Shown: one piece after another, positions 24,506 to 33,757 of the stretch | How positions within the stretch are numbered: the first letter of the stretch is position 1 | Layout of the letters: each line of letters starts with the position of its first letter | IMG/VR virus record: IMGVR_UViG_3300045240_000009 | Location: 1-41,922 of that record | DNA from: a virus | Length of the DNA stretch: 41,922 bases | Strand: one strand, 5' to 3' | Translations under genes and position numbers: made by a program | Notes under the pieces: generated by a model | Databases searched by the model: none | Seen by the model: the letters and a program-made list of their open reading frames with translations, nothing else | What the model was told of the DNA's origin: nothing

Positions 24506-27500
24506 ATGGCAGATCAGAACAAAGTCGGGTCATTCCGCGATCAGTACACACCAGCAGCGCAACAAGCTGGTGCAGCGTTAGGCGTGTCCCCCGATGTCCT
24601 GTTAAGCCAGTGGGCTTTGGAGACCGGCTGGGGCAAGAGCATCATCCCGGGCACCAATAACCTGGGCAACATCAAGGATTTCAGCGGTGCAGGCACGGCG
24701 GCTGTGGATAACATGACCAAGACAACGGACAAGTACCGCAGCTACGCCTCACCAGAAGCCTTTGCACAGGACTACGTCGACCTGATCAAGCGCAAGTACC
24801 CATCAGCCGTGGGTGCAGGCAATGATCCGGTGGCATACGCCTCAGCACTACATGCTGGCGGCTATGCAGAAGACCCGAACTACGTCAACAGCGTGGCAAA
24901 GGTCTACTCAGGGCTGACGAATACCCCGTTCAGTCCATCCCCTATTCAGGCAACGGTTCCAGTCCAGGTGGCTCAGACAGTTCCACACGCCTCAGACGCC
25001 ACGCGGGTAGCTTCGGCAGGCCAACTACCCGGCACAGTCCCAACGGCGTCACCAGCGACCGCTGATGCGTCCTGGCGGCAGTTCCCTGACAGCGTCCTGG
25101 GCGACCAACAGGTCAAGCAGGCCGAACCGAAGTACACTACCTACGAGAAACTTGCAGTTCAGCAAGAGCAAGGCTTCGCTGCCCGGGCTGGCTACAACGT
25201 CGACCAGCTTGAGCAGGTTGCCAAGGAGTCCCGGGCAAACGCCGGGCCGCTGGCGCAGCAGATCATCCTAGCTGGCGCAGACCGCACGAACCTGGACACC
25301 AGCCCAGCAGAGCCTATTGCCCGACTGGCCGCTACAAGCGACCGTATCGTGCAGGACAAGGCTAACCTGGACGCAGTAACCCTGACTGACAAGGCCACCG
25401 CCGCGATCCGCCGCTCTGGCACCATGCAGGCTATCAGCGACATCTACAACAAGCAGAACATGCCGCCTGAGCCGCAGTTCAACCAGGACTTTATGGCTAA
25501 CTGGCAGCAGAAGTTGGCAGGTTACGACTACAATGAGCAGGAGCGCTTGCTCGGTAGCCGGTCTGAGCAGGAGTTCACCTACAACGAGAACATCATCAGG
25601 CGCGAACGCAACGATGACAGGACTTTGCGTGGTGGTAGCCAAGTCGCCAGCGTTGGATTGAACCTCCTGGCGGGCCTGACGGACGTTCCCAGCATGGTAG
25701 CGTTCATGGGCGTGGGCAAAGTCGCCCAGCTCGGTGGCGTTGGTGCGTTCCAACTGGCTAAAGCAGGACGGCCTGTTGCTGCATTGCTGTCGTCTGGTGT
25801 TGAAGGTGCTGTCGGTGGTATGCTGCTCGACGGAACCCTGGCTGCGGCAGGCCAGCACTACACCATGAACGATGTGGTAGCATCGACAGGGATCAACTTC
25901 GGTATGGGTCTCGGCTTCGGCCTGCTCCACCTTCGTGGTGCGTCTATGAAAGAGGCCAGCAACATCCTGGCTGATTCCGCTGCAGCTAATGCGGACCGCG
26001 AGAAAGCCTTATGGGCGCAGGCTCAGGATAACCTGGGTGCTGGTGCCACGCCAGAACAGCTCGCCAAAGAGGTCGACACGATCCAGGTGGGCGAGGCCAA
26101 ACAGGTCTACGATGCCGCGATGTCAGAGGCGTCACCAGAACGCAGCTTCGGTAGCGCAGAGCAGCAGGATATGTTCAGCATGAATGCCGACATGGAACAC
26201 TTGCAGGATGAGTTCTCAATGGACATCCCACTGCAACGCCCGGGTCGTCCACTTCCTGAGCCGCGCATGCTTACACCAGAAGAGACAGCACGAGCAAAGG
26301 CAGAGCAGAATCAGCCAGGACTCAACATCCTTCTGGCTGATGTGCCTGAGAACCGGAAGATGATGAACACCAACGGCCCAACGCCCCGCTCGCCAGAAGT
26401 TGTGGCAGCACTGGAAGCCCGTTACGGTGTCGAGGGTATCGCTGATCCAGGTGAACGTGCACTAGCAGTGATGTACTATGAAGGTGCAGAGCGTATCCTC
26501 AAGAACAACCAGATCGACTTGAGCCGCGTGTCGAAGTTGACCAAGGCTGTCGGTATGGAATCCACATCGCAGACCATGTTAAGTAGCAAGAATCCGTTGC
26601 TGCAAGCATTCGGTGCAGTTATCACCGAGTCAGGTGCAGGCATCGCAGGCCGGGGGCAGACTGCATCGTTGTCCCGGCACATGAACTATAAGAACTTCAT
26701 GAGCGATTTCAATACCGTGTACGACAATGCCTACTACTTGTGGTCCCGTGAGAACGGTGGCAGCACCTGGGGTGATCACACCAATGGCAAACACCGTGAG
26801 CGCTTCAACCGTTTGGTGGCTGAGACTATCGAGCACCAGCTCCAGGCCAAAGGCCCGCTGCCAGAGATGCACCCAGCACTTGCTGCAGCAGTACGTGCAC
26901 AGCGCGAAGGCATGGACCGCATGCGTGTGGCTATGCAAAAGGTCGGCACCGTTGGTTCAGCACGGTTGGGCGACAACTCGGTAGCCTACATGACTCGCAC
27001 GATGTCCGCTGAACGAGTCCGCAACTTGTCAAACGCTGAGAAGAAGGGTGTCACGAACATCCTCAAGCAGCAGTTCATGGAGCTGAACGGTTACGACGAA
27101 GCATTCGCCGCAGAGCATGCAAAGCGTTACCTGGACATTGCTAACCAACGTGCACTCGGTAACACTGAGATGCCACTATCCATCCATGACGAACGCGCAG
27201 CAGACGTTGTAATGGATTCGCTGCGAGCAATGAACGTGCCGGAAGAAGAAATCCGCACGATGTTAGGACGCTTCTCCCGTGGTGGTGCAAACTTCACAAA
27301 GGGTCGCGCAGACCTGAACCTCAACACACGCTACGACATCGACGGTCACTCGTTTAGTCTCATGGACTTGGTCGACACCGATGTGCCTCGGCTGTATCGG
27401 GCATATGCTCAACGTGCAGCCGGTGAAGTTGCGCTGACTCAGCATGGCATCCAAGGCCGCAACGGTCTGTCAGCTATGCGTGTCGCCCTGGCCCATGGCC

Positions 27501-28795
27501 CTGACGGCATGAAAGTCACCGAGGCCGAGATGGCAGCATTTGACCAAGTGTCCGCAGAGATGATGGGCACACCGTTCGGTAATCGTGTCAAGGCAATCGA
27601 CAACGCCACAACCTTGGCGTCGATCTTGCGCTTAGGCGGTATGGGTATCACGCAGGCTGGTGAATCCCTGAACGGTCTTAGCGTGCTCGGTGTCGGGCGT
27701 GTACTGCAATCCATCGCAGGGATGCCACGACTGATCCGCGAGGCTGGGATGCAGGCCAAGGGCGGCAAGCCAAAGAACCCGATCATCGGCAGCATCGAAG
27801 TTGTCGGCGGTGAGCTGGGTATGGAGCACTATCGCACGGCCATCCCGTTTGCACAGAACGACATCATCAGCAAGAACCTGGGACTCGAAACCATGACGAC
27901 TATGGACCGCATCATCAAGTCCGGCTCGCATGTCCAGGCAAAGCTGTCGTTCCACCAAGCTATCATGACAGGTCAGATTCGCGGCATGTCGGAGCAGATC
28001 GTGCACAAAGCTGTCCGGTTCATTCGTACCGGCGCAGAGGATGCAGCACTGGCCGACATGGGCTTCTCGCCAGCTACACTCAAGGCATTGAAGAAAGACC
28101 TCCCAGCAATGGCTAAGTTCGAGGGCGACAAGCTCGTGGACTTCGACATCACCAAGGCGACTGACAAGACCGCTGCTGCAGAATTCGTTACTGCAGTGAA
28201 CCGTGGCGCATCGCAGATCATCCAGGGAACCTACATCGGGGAAACTGGTAAGTGGGCGCACAGCTCCTGGGTTAAGATGCTCACTCAGTTCCGCACGTTC
28301 GGACTCATCTCCGTCGAGAAGCAGTGGAACCGTCAGGCCGGTGTGCACGGTGCAGCCAAAGCATTAGGTTATATCCTGGCCGCTACCTCGGTGGCAATCC
28401 CAATGCAGGTTGCTCGCGTCTACGCAGCCTCAGTTGGTATGTCTCGTGCTGATGCTGACAAGTATCGTGAGAAGAACCTCTCTCCTTTCGCACTCGTCAA
28501 GTCCAGCATGAACTACATCAGCGCCCTCGGTATGGCTCCAGACTTCTTTGATGCTCTGTCCATCCCGCTGGGACTGGAACCGTCCGATGCTCGTGGCTTG
28601 TCCACTGGCCTGGGCCGGGTAGTGCCAGTAGCTGGAGCAGTAGAGGATGTGATGAAAGCTGGCAAGGCTGTGAGCACTTGGTCACCGCTGTCTTCGCGCC
28701 CGGCTGCATCACCAGCGGATGCCTTTAAGAACCTCGTGCCCTTCGGGCGCTTGCCTTACGTCATCCCTTTGGTCAATGCTCTGACTAACAAGTAA
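24506..28795 (+). CDS. Internal virion protein C (gp16-like) with N-terminal glucosaminidase-like domain
   Basis: A 1429-residue ejection protein (T7 gp16: 1318), the largest gene. Residues about 10-145 look like a FlgJ/GH73-type peptidoglycan hydrolase: LLSQWALETGWGKSIIPG with Glu39 as likely acid, NNLGNIK, a YRSYASPEAFAQDYVDLI stretch and the end ALHAGGYAEDPNYVNSVAKV. T7 gp16 instead has a lytic transglycosylase there. The domain would cut a hole in the cell wall during DNA entry. The remainder is helical, with hydrophobic segments around residues 375-475 and 1285-1310 compatible with membrane insertion. A terminator and phage promoter follow immediately. Confidence 0.92.
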   Translation: MADQNKVGSFRDQYTPAAQQAGAALGVSPDVLLSQWALETGWGKSIIPGTNNLGNIKDFSGAGTAAVDNMTKTTDKYRSYASPEAFAQDYVDLIKRKYPSAVGAGNDPVAYASALHAGGYAEDPNYVNSVAKVYSGLTNTPFSPSPIQATVPVQVAQTVPHASDATRVASAGQLPGTVPTASPATADASWRQFPDSVLGDQQVKQAEPKYTTYEKLAVQQEQGFAARAGYNVDQLEQVAKESRANAGPLAQQIILAGADRTNLDTSPAEPIARLAATSDRIVQDKANLDAVTLTDKATAAIRRSGTMQAISDIYNKQNMPPEPQFNQDFMANWQQKLAGYDYNEQERLLGSRSEQEFTYNENIIRRERNDDRTLRGGSQVASVGLNLLAGLTDVPSMVAFMGVGKVAQLGGVGAFQLAKAGRPVAALLSSGVEGAVGGMLLDGTLAAAGQHYTMNDVVASTGINFGMGLGFGLLHLRGASMKEASNILADSAAANADREKALWAQAQDNLGAGATPEQLAKEVDTIQVGEAKQVYDAAMSEASPERSFGSAEQQDMFSMNADMEHLQDEFSMDIPLQRPGRPLPEPRMLTPEETARAKAEQNQPGLNILLADVPENRKMMNTNGPTPRSPEVVAALEARYGVEGIADPGERALAVMYYEGAERILKNNQIDLSRVSKLTKAVGMESTSQTMLSSKNPLLQAFGAVITESGAGIAGRGQTASLSRHMNYKNFMSDFNTVYDNAYYLWSRENGGSTWGDHTNGKHRERFNRLVAETIEHQLQAKGPLPEMHPALAAAVRAQREGMDRMRVAMQKVGTVGSARLGDNSVAYMTRTMSAERVRNLSNAEKKGVTNILKQQFMELNGYDEAFAAEHAKRYLDIANQRALGNTEMPLSIHDERAADVVMDSLRAMNVPEEEIRTMLGRFSRGGANFTKGRADLNLNTRYDIDGHSFSLMDLVDTDVPRLYRAYAQRAAGEVALTQHGIQGRNGLSAMRVALAHGPDGMKVTEAEMAAFDQVSAEMMGTPFGNRVKAIDNATTLASILRLGGMGITQAGESLNGLSVLGVGRVLQSIAGMPRLIREAGMQAKGGKPKNPIIGSIEVVGGELGMEHYRTAIPFAQNDIISKNLGLETMTTMDRIIKSGSHVQAKLSFHQAIMTGQIRGMSEQIVHKAVRFIRTGAEDAALADMGFSPATLKALKKDLPAMAKFEGDKLVDFDITKATDKTAAAEFVTAVNRGASQIIQGTYIGETGKWAHSSWVKMLTQFRTFGLISVEKQWNRQAGVHGAAKALGYILAATSVAIPMQVARVYAASVGMSRADADKYREKNLSPFALVKSSMNYISALGMAPDFFDALSIPLGLEPSDARGLSTGLGRVVPVAGAVEDVMKAGKAVSTWSPLSSRPAASPADAFKNLVPFGRLPYVIPLVNALTNK

Positions 28796-28802
28796 CCTCG
28801 TG

Positions 28803-28830
28803 AGCCGCACCGTTGCTGGTGCGGTTCTTT
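28803..28830 (+). terminator. Rho-independent terminator after ejection gene
   Basis: AGCCGCACC (28803-28811) pairs with GGTGCGGTT (28818-28826) over nine positions including one G.U, around the loop GTTGCT, followed by CTTT. It begins seven bases after the gp16-like stop codon and its T tract merges with the phage promoter starting at 28828. Confidence 0.85.
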
Positions 28831-28847
28831 CAGTACACCTATGGATA
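28828..28847 (+). promoter_or_regulatory. Candidate phage RNA polymerase promoter before tail fibre
   Basis: TTTCAGTACACCTATGGATA, identical to the other two + strand copies except at positions 4-5. It is placed between a terminator and the tail-fibre gene, 18 bases before ATG 28865. This would start a separate transcript for fibre, holin, terminase and lysis genes. Confidence 0.78.
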
Positions 28848-28864
28848 ACTAACAGGAGCAACAC

Positions 28865-30736
28865 ATGGCTGATCCCGTTGTCTCAGATGACAAGTATTCG
28901 ATCTTCACCGGGCCGGGCAACGGGACGCAGACACAGTGGGAGTTTAACTTCGCTGGTGGCTACATCACCAAGGCTCACATCAAGGCTTACTTTACGAACG
29001 ACACCACGCATGTGGTTACACCGATCGTTATTGCCTCCGGTGACTGGATTGGACCCAATACCATTCAAGTAGTACCTCCGGTTCCGACCGGCTCGACGAT
29101 CACGATCTACCGTGACACGCCAAAAGACATGCCTCTCGTGAACTATACGAACGGCGCAATCATCAATGAAGCAAACCTCGATATGTCGAACGAGCAGGCG
29201 ATCTTCGCTGCCGCTGAGATGGTCGATCAATTCCTTGGCGTGCAAGCTATCGCTGACAGTGCCAACGCCAACGCGGCTACCGCACTTAGCACATCCGTGC
29301 TCGCTATTGCCGACGCATCCGTCGCCCTTAGCACTTCCCTGGTCGCAGGTTCGAACGCTGCCACAGCGCTCTCTACGTCTGTCGTGGCCGGTGCGCAAGC
29401 ATCAACTGCCTTGTCCACTGCCCTCGCTATCGATGGTAAGGCACAGACCGCCCTAGACAATTCTGTCGTCGCCCTGAGCACCGCTCTGGCTATCGATGCG
29501 AAGGCCACCACGGCCCTGTCGAACTCGGCCACGGCCCTCAGCACCGCCAATGGTGTGGATGCCAAGGCTGACTCGGCAATCGCCACAGCAGGCTCTGCAC
29601 AGGCTCAGGCAGGCGTAGCCCTGTCGACTGCCAATAACGCCAACACGAACGCCTCCAGCGCCCTCAGCACTGCTTCCGCATTGAGCACCAGCATCGCTAC
29701 CGCGAATGCCACGGCCTCTACTGCACTCTCCACCGCGAACGTTGCCCTGAGTACTTCGGCTGTCGCCCTGAGCACAGCCACCGCAGCGGCATCGCCAGCA
29801 ATGAACCTCATCATCAACGGTGACATGACCATCGACCAGCGTGGTGCCGGTTCCGGTGGCGGCTACACCTTGGGCAATGCTGCGGAGAACTTCACAGTTG
29901 ACCGTTTCATTACACTCAAGAATGGTACGTGGTCTGCCTTTGGCGCACGTAGCATCAGCCAAGTCCCTGACTCGTCGTACACCAACGGTGTTCAGATGCT
30001 GTCAACAGGCGCGGCCACTGCTGCCGAGTACCTTGCGATCAACCATCCAATCGAGGGCATCAACATCGCCCACGGTCAGCTTGGTTCGGCCAACGCACAG
30101 CCTATCACTATCGGCTTTTGGGTCCGCGCTACTAAGGCCGGGACGTATCCTTTCGTTGCAGTCAATGGTTCATCGACACCGACACGTTCGTATGTCACGA
30201 CCTACACGATTAACGCAGCTAACACCAACGAGTTCAAGCAGCTCACGATACCAGCTCCGACTAGCGGTACATGGTCGACAGCGGCTGGCTCTGCTGGCCT
30301 GAGCTTCCTATGGGGGCTGAACGTTGGTAGCAACCGACGTACGGCCAGCATAAACTCCTGGCAGTCCGCTGATGCATGGGCACCGACCAGCGGTATCGTT
30401 CAGCTCGACACCAATGGTGACGCGTTCTTCTTGAGCAAAGTCTCCGCAGCATTCGGGAACAACCTGCCAGCCGAGTCGCGCAAACGGCCTACTGCGGTCC
30501 TGCAGGAATGCCAGCGGTACTACGAGCAGCTTGAGATCACAACCACCACTGCGATGCCTCAGTACACCCAATGGGAATACAAGGTCACGAAGTGCAAGAC
30601 GCCTACGACTGTCGCCATTATCTCTGGCTCTGCAGTTGGCGTTACCTTCCAATCGACAGTGAGCAAACTTCGCATGGGCACACAAGCCACAGGCTCACCC
30701 GCTGATGCAGTCATTGCTATCGGCGCAGAAATCTAA
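28865..30736 (+). CDS. Tail fibre protein, T7 gp17-type N-terminus
   Basis: A 623-residue fibre. Residues 1-130 match the T7 tail-fibre attachment domain: YSIFTGPGNGTQTQWEFNF, GDWIGPNTIQVVPP and INEANLDMSNEQAIFAAAEM. Residues 140-305 are an extended ALST-containing heptad repeat, with Ala at 140, 154, 168, 182, 196, 203, 217, 224, 238, 252 and 266, a register expected of a trimeric coiled-coil shaft. Residues 311-623 begin MNLIINGDMTIDQRG and form a beta-rich receptor-binding end without depolymerase motifs that I can see. It recognises the host surface. A phage promoter lies just upstream. Confidence 0.92.
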   Translation: MADPVVSDDKYSIFTGPGNGTQTQWEFNFAGGYITKAHIKAYFTNDTTHVVTPIVIASGDWIGPNTIQVVPPVPTGSTITIYRDTPKDMPLVNYTNGAIINEANLDMSNEQAIFAAAEMVDQFLGVQAIADSANANAATALSTSVLAIADASVALSTSLVAGSNAATALSTSVVAGAQASTALSTALAIDGKAQTALDNSVVALSTALAIDAKATTALSNSATALSTANGVDAKADSAIATAGSAQAQAGVALSTANNANTNASSALSTASALSTSIATANATASTALSTANVALSTSAVALSTATAAASPAMNLIINGDMTIDQRGAGSGGGYTLGNAAENFTVDRFITLKNGTWSAFGARSISQVPDSSYTNGVQMLSTGAATAAEYLAINHPIEGINIAHGQLGSANAQPITIGFWVRATKAGTYPFVAVNGSSTPTRSYVTTYTINAANTNEFKQLTIPAPTSGTWSTAAGSAGLSFLWGLNVGSNRRTASINSWQSADAWAPTSGIVQLDTNGDAFFLSKVSAAFGNNLPAESRKRPTAVLQECQRYYEQLEITTTTAMPQYTQWEYKVTKCKTPTTVAIISGSAVGVTFQSTVSKLRMGTQATGSPADAVIAIGAEI

Positions 30737-30748
30737 CCAAGGAAAAGA

Positions 30749-30949
30749 ATGGACAGCACTGAACTCATCGCCCAACATGCGAAGACTGTGATTGCCGGGA
30801 GTGCAGTGTATCTCGGCTTTACCCTCTCCGAGTGGGCCGCAATCTTTGGTATCATCTTTGCGATCATCAACACAATCGCCATCCTCCCTGCTACCGTCAA
30901 AGCAGTCAGGGAGGGCTGGCAGAAATGGAGAAGTAATGGCAGCAAGTGA
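30749..30949 (+). CDS. Holin (class II, T7 gp17.5 position)
   Basis: A 66-residue membrane protein with two predicted helices, about residues 12-25 (VIAGSAVYLGFTL) and 28-48 (AAIFGIIFAIINTIAILPAT), then a basic tail (REGWQKWRSNGSK). Size, topology and position between tail fibre and small terminase fit the class II holins of T7-like phages. With a SAR lysozyme downstream, it could act as a pinholin that collapses the membrane potential. Its end overlaps the small terminase start by 14 bases. Confidence 0.85.
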   Translation: MDSTELIAQHAKTVIAGSAVYLGFTLSEWAAIFGIIFAIINTIAILPATVKAVREGWQKWRSNGSK

Positions 30950-31283
30950 AGAACTTCTCGGAGGTCTGCATGAACGTATTGCCACGTACCTCGTAAAGAA
31001 GATCGACGGAGCCACTGACGACATCGACAAGGACTTTGTCCCTGCTGAGGTAGACTCGGAGGGTGTCGTCATCAAACCTGCGGAAGTACCTCGAACCATC
31101 TCCGCAGCCGAGCTTGCGTGCGCAATCGCGCTCTGTAAGAACAGTAACATCACAGCTCAAAAAGCAAAGGGCAGCGCACTTGACGACCTCAAGAAGCAGC
31201 TCGCAGCACGCGGTGCGATCAAGCCTTCCGAGGCCGACATCGCTGGTGCCATGGAGCGCGTCGAGTTTAACGGCGTACACTAA
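30936..31283 (+). CDS. Terminase small subunit (T7 gp18-like)
   Basis: A 115-residue acidic protein directly before the large terminase (TAATG overlap), the position of T7 gp18. ISAAELACAIALCKNSNITA and LDDLKKQLAARG fit the helical oligomerisation core; the N-terminal helix (LLGGLHERIATYLVKKI) may bind DNA. It recognises concatemeric DNA for packaging. The start is ATG 30936 inside the holin gene, preceded by TGGAGAAG. Confidence 0.85.
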   Translation: MAASEELLGGLHERIATYLVKKIDGATDDIDKDFVPAEVDSEGVVIKPAEVPRTISAAELACAIALCKNSNITAQKAKGSALDDLKKQLAARGAIKPSEADIAGAMERVEFNGVH

Positions 31284-33079
31284 TGGCTGTCCGCGAAACG
31301 GAGGAAGCTGCTGAACTACGGTGGGCCAAACTAGGTCTACTCCGAGAGCACTACTCGGATTTCAGCACCTTCCTCGACGCGGTTATGCGCCATATAGGAT
31401 TCGGAACATCCTGGCTGCAGCATGACATCGCACAGTTCCTGCAACATGGCCCGGCGTACCTGATGATTCAGGCGCAGCGCGGCCAAGCCAAGACAACGAT
31501 CACTGCGGCATATGCAGTGTGGGCCTTGATCATGAACCCGAGCCTTCGGGTATTGATCGTGTCAGCCGCTGGTGGTCAAGCCAGCGACATCTCTACCCTC
31601 ATTGTCCGTATCGTGCTAACTATGGAAGAACTCGAATGCATGCGGCCCGACCAGACCAATGGCGACCGCACTAGCACCGAGAACTTTGATGTGCACTATA
31701 CCCTCAAGGGCGTGGATAAGTCTGCCTCAATCGCCTGTATGGGCGTCACAGGCACCCTCGTTGGTAAGCGTTCCGACTTGCTTATCGCCGATGACATCGA
31801 ATCACCCAAGAATTCCGCGACTGCCGTGCAACGCGAGCAGTTGCTTCACCTCACCCGAGAATTTACGTCCATCTCTGCGACGGACAGGGAAGGCGCACCC
31901 TCGCGCATCGTGTACCTAGGCACTCCGCAGTCTATGGAGTCCGTCTATAACACCCTCCCATCTCGTGGATTCGAGGTACGCATCTGGCCGGGCCGTTACC
32001 CAACGCCTGAACAGATGAAGAACTACGGCGACATGCTGGCACCAGCCATCCTGACCCGCCTAAAGCGTGACCCAAACCTGATTTACGGTGGTGGTATGCT
32101 GTCCGACCAAGGCCAGCCGACCGATCCTGAGCTGGTCTCAGAGGCCGCCCTGCAGAAGAAGGAACGCGACCAAGGCAAGGCCCACTTCCAGCTCCAGTAC
32201 ATGCTGAGTACGGCCCTGTCGGACGCACAGCGCTACCCTCTAAAGCCTGAGAACCTGATCGTGATGCGTATGGCTGGTATCAAGTTCCCGATGTCCCTCA
32301 CCCGGGCGTTCGGAGACTCTGCCATCAAGCGTTTCGCGGTGCACAGCCACAAGTTTGGTATGTCCATGCCGCTCCAGGTGTCCGAAGACCTCCAGCCCTT
32401 CCAAGGGATTGCGATGTACGTCGACCCTGCGGGCGGTGGTATGAACGCCGACGAGAACGGCTACGCGGTCACAGGCTTCTTGAACGGTAACGTGTACCTG
32501 CTCGATGTTGGTGGCTTCCCTGGGGGCTACTCACAGGCAGGGCAGCAGCTCCTAGCGGACGTTGCGCTCAAGTGGCGGGTCAATGTAGTCGTCATCGAAA
32601 AGAACATGGGCTTTGGCGCGTTCAGAGAAGTCTGGACACCCACCCTGCTGCGGACCTGGAAGTGCGCTATCGAGGACGACCTCGTAGTCGGACAGAAAGA
32701 GAAGCGGATCATCTCAATCCTTGAGCCTATCATGGGCCGTGGATCACTCATCGTCAATGAGGACATCGTCGAGCAGGACATCCTGCTGACATCCAAGTAC
32801 GATGCAGCCAATCGAATCACCTACAGCTTCTTCCATCAACTCTGCAAGCTTACCCATTCACCTGGATGCCTTGCACATGACGACCGACTCGACGCAGTAG
32901 CCGGTGCCGTCAACTACTGGAAGCAGTACCTCGCAATCGACGAGGACAAGAATGAGGAAGAACAGCGAGCCAAGCGTATGCTTGAATTCCTCAAAGACCC
33001 AAGAGGTCGCAACCGCTACACTCCGAACGCGCCGAATCCATCGGCAACCAGCGTTCTCAACCGTTTCAGGAGATACTAA
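31283..33079 (+). CDS. Terminase large subunit (DNA packaging ATPase/nuclease, T7 gp19-like)
   Basis: A 598-residue motor (T7 gp19: 586). Walker A is RGQAKTT (about residues 66-72), Walker B LLIADDIES with Asp170-Asp171, followed by the KNS coupling region. The C-terminal RNase H-like nuclease shows MYVDPAGGGMNADENG, VVVIEKNMG and HDDRLDAVAGAV, giving the metal-binding aspartates. It cuts concatemers and pumps DNA into the procapsid through the portal. It overlaps the small subunit by one base and the next gene's start overlaps its stop. Confidence 0.96.
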   Translation: MAVRETEEAAELRWAKLGLLREHYSDFSTFLDAVMRHIGFGTSWLQHDIAQFLQHGPAYLMIQAQRGQAKTTITAAYAVWALIMNPSLRVLIVSAAGGQASDISTLIVRIVLTMEELECMRPDQTNGDRTSTENFDVHYTLKGVDKSASIACMGVTGTLVGKRSDLLIADDIESPKNSATAVQREQLLHLTREFTSISATDREGAPSRIVYLGTPQSMESVYNTLPSRGFEVRIWPGRYPTPEQMKNYGDMLAPAILTRLKRDPNLIYGGGMLSDQGQPTDPELVSEAALQKKERDQGKAHFQLQYMLSTALSDAQRYPLKPENLIVMRMAGIKFPMSLTRAFGDSAIKRFAVHSHKFGMSMPLQVSEDLQPFQGIAMYVDPAGGGMNADENGYAVTGFLNGNVYLLDVGGFPGGYSQAGQQLLADVALKWRVNVVVIEKNMGFGAFREVWTPTLLRTWKCAIEDDLVVGQKEKRIISILEPIMGRGSLIVNEDIVEQDILLTSKYDAANRITYSFFHQLCKLTHSPGCLAHDDRLDAVAGAVNYWKQYLAIDEDKNEEEQRAKRMLEFLKDPRGRNRYTPNAPNPSATSVLNRFRRY

Positions 33080-33756
33080 TGCGCATCGAAACCCTTCCAA
33101 ATCCTGGCGTTATCGCCTCCGGCTTGCGCCTGCGTACTGAATGCGCAAAGGCTATCAGCTCTGCTGAGCAGTACCTCGACGCTGTAGGCAAGCAGTCCTT
33201 GACGGACTTCTTCTCGTATTGCGCCAATAACACTGGTGGTACGGTCACTCCGGTCCTACCTGCAACTCAGGCCATCGTGTCGAACGCCAATGCAACTGCC
33301 CCTGTGCAGAACTCTGCTGGCACTGCAGTCGGCCCAGGCACCTACACCGTAGCTGGTGGTGCAGTCACCGCGATCAAGCTGGCAGCAACTAAGGCTGTCG
33401 TGAACAACGGCGACACGGTCAACGTGACCAACTCTGCTGGCACTGCAGTGCCAGGAACTGAACTCGCAGTCGTGGCAGCAGGTTTGCTTACCTCTGTGAG
33501 CCTTCCTGCAACTGCTGCTGTGGTCAACCAAGCGGATGCTAATGTGACTGTACAGAACTCTGCCGGTGCTGCTATCAGTGCTGCTGGTGTAGCGACAGTG
33601 GCTGCTGGTGTATTATCCAATGTTAAGCTGCCTGCCACTGTAGCTGGTGTGCTCAACGGCGTCAAGATCACCATGCCGAACATCACAGGCACCTATGTCA
33701 ACGGTATCACGTTCACTGTGGCTGGTGGTGTCATCACTGGCGGCGTAGCGAGCTAA
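33079..33756 (+). CDS. Beta-repeat protein between terminase and lysozyme
   Basis: A 225-residue protein with four repeats of about 41 residues starting at LPAT/LAAT (residues 60, 101, 142 and 184); NSAGTAV-like turns recur at 78, 118 and 160, and each unit ends in a VAAG or VAGG segment. The first 55 residues are different and partly helical. Composition (Val, Ala, Thr, Asn, Gly; almost no charge) suggests a beta-solenoid or strings of small beta sandwiches. T7 has nothing like it here. It may decorate the virion or assist adsorption, but no homologue is recognised. TAATG joins it to the large terminase. Confidence 0.75.
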   Translation: MRIETLPNPGVIASGLRLRTECAKAISSAEQYLDAVGKQSLTDFFSYCANNTGGTVTPVLPATQAIVSNANATAPVQNSAGTAVGPGTYTVAGGAVTAIKLAATKAVVNNGDTVNVTNSAGTAVPGTELAVVAAGLLTSVSLPATAAVVNQADANVTVQNSAGAAISAAGVATVAAGVLSNVKLPATVAGVLNGVKITMPNITGTYVNGITFTVAGGVITGGVAS

Positions 33757-33757
33757 G

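Noticed and set aside
29282-29785. Regularly spaced repeats resembling a CRISPR or tandem array
   Set aside because: The repeats are in frame within the tail fibre and encode coiled-coil heptads; no constant direct repeat with unique spacers exists.
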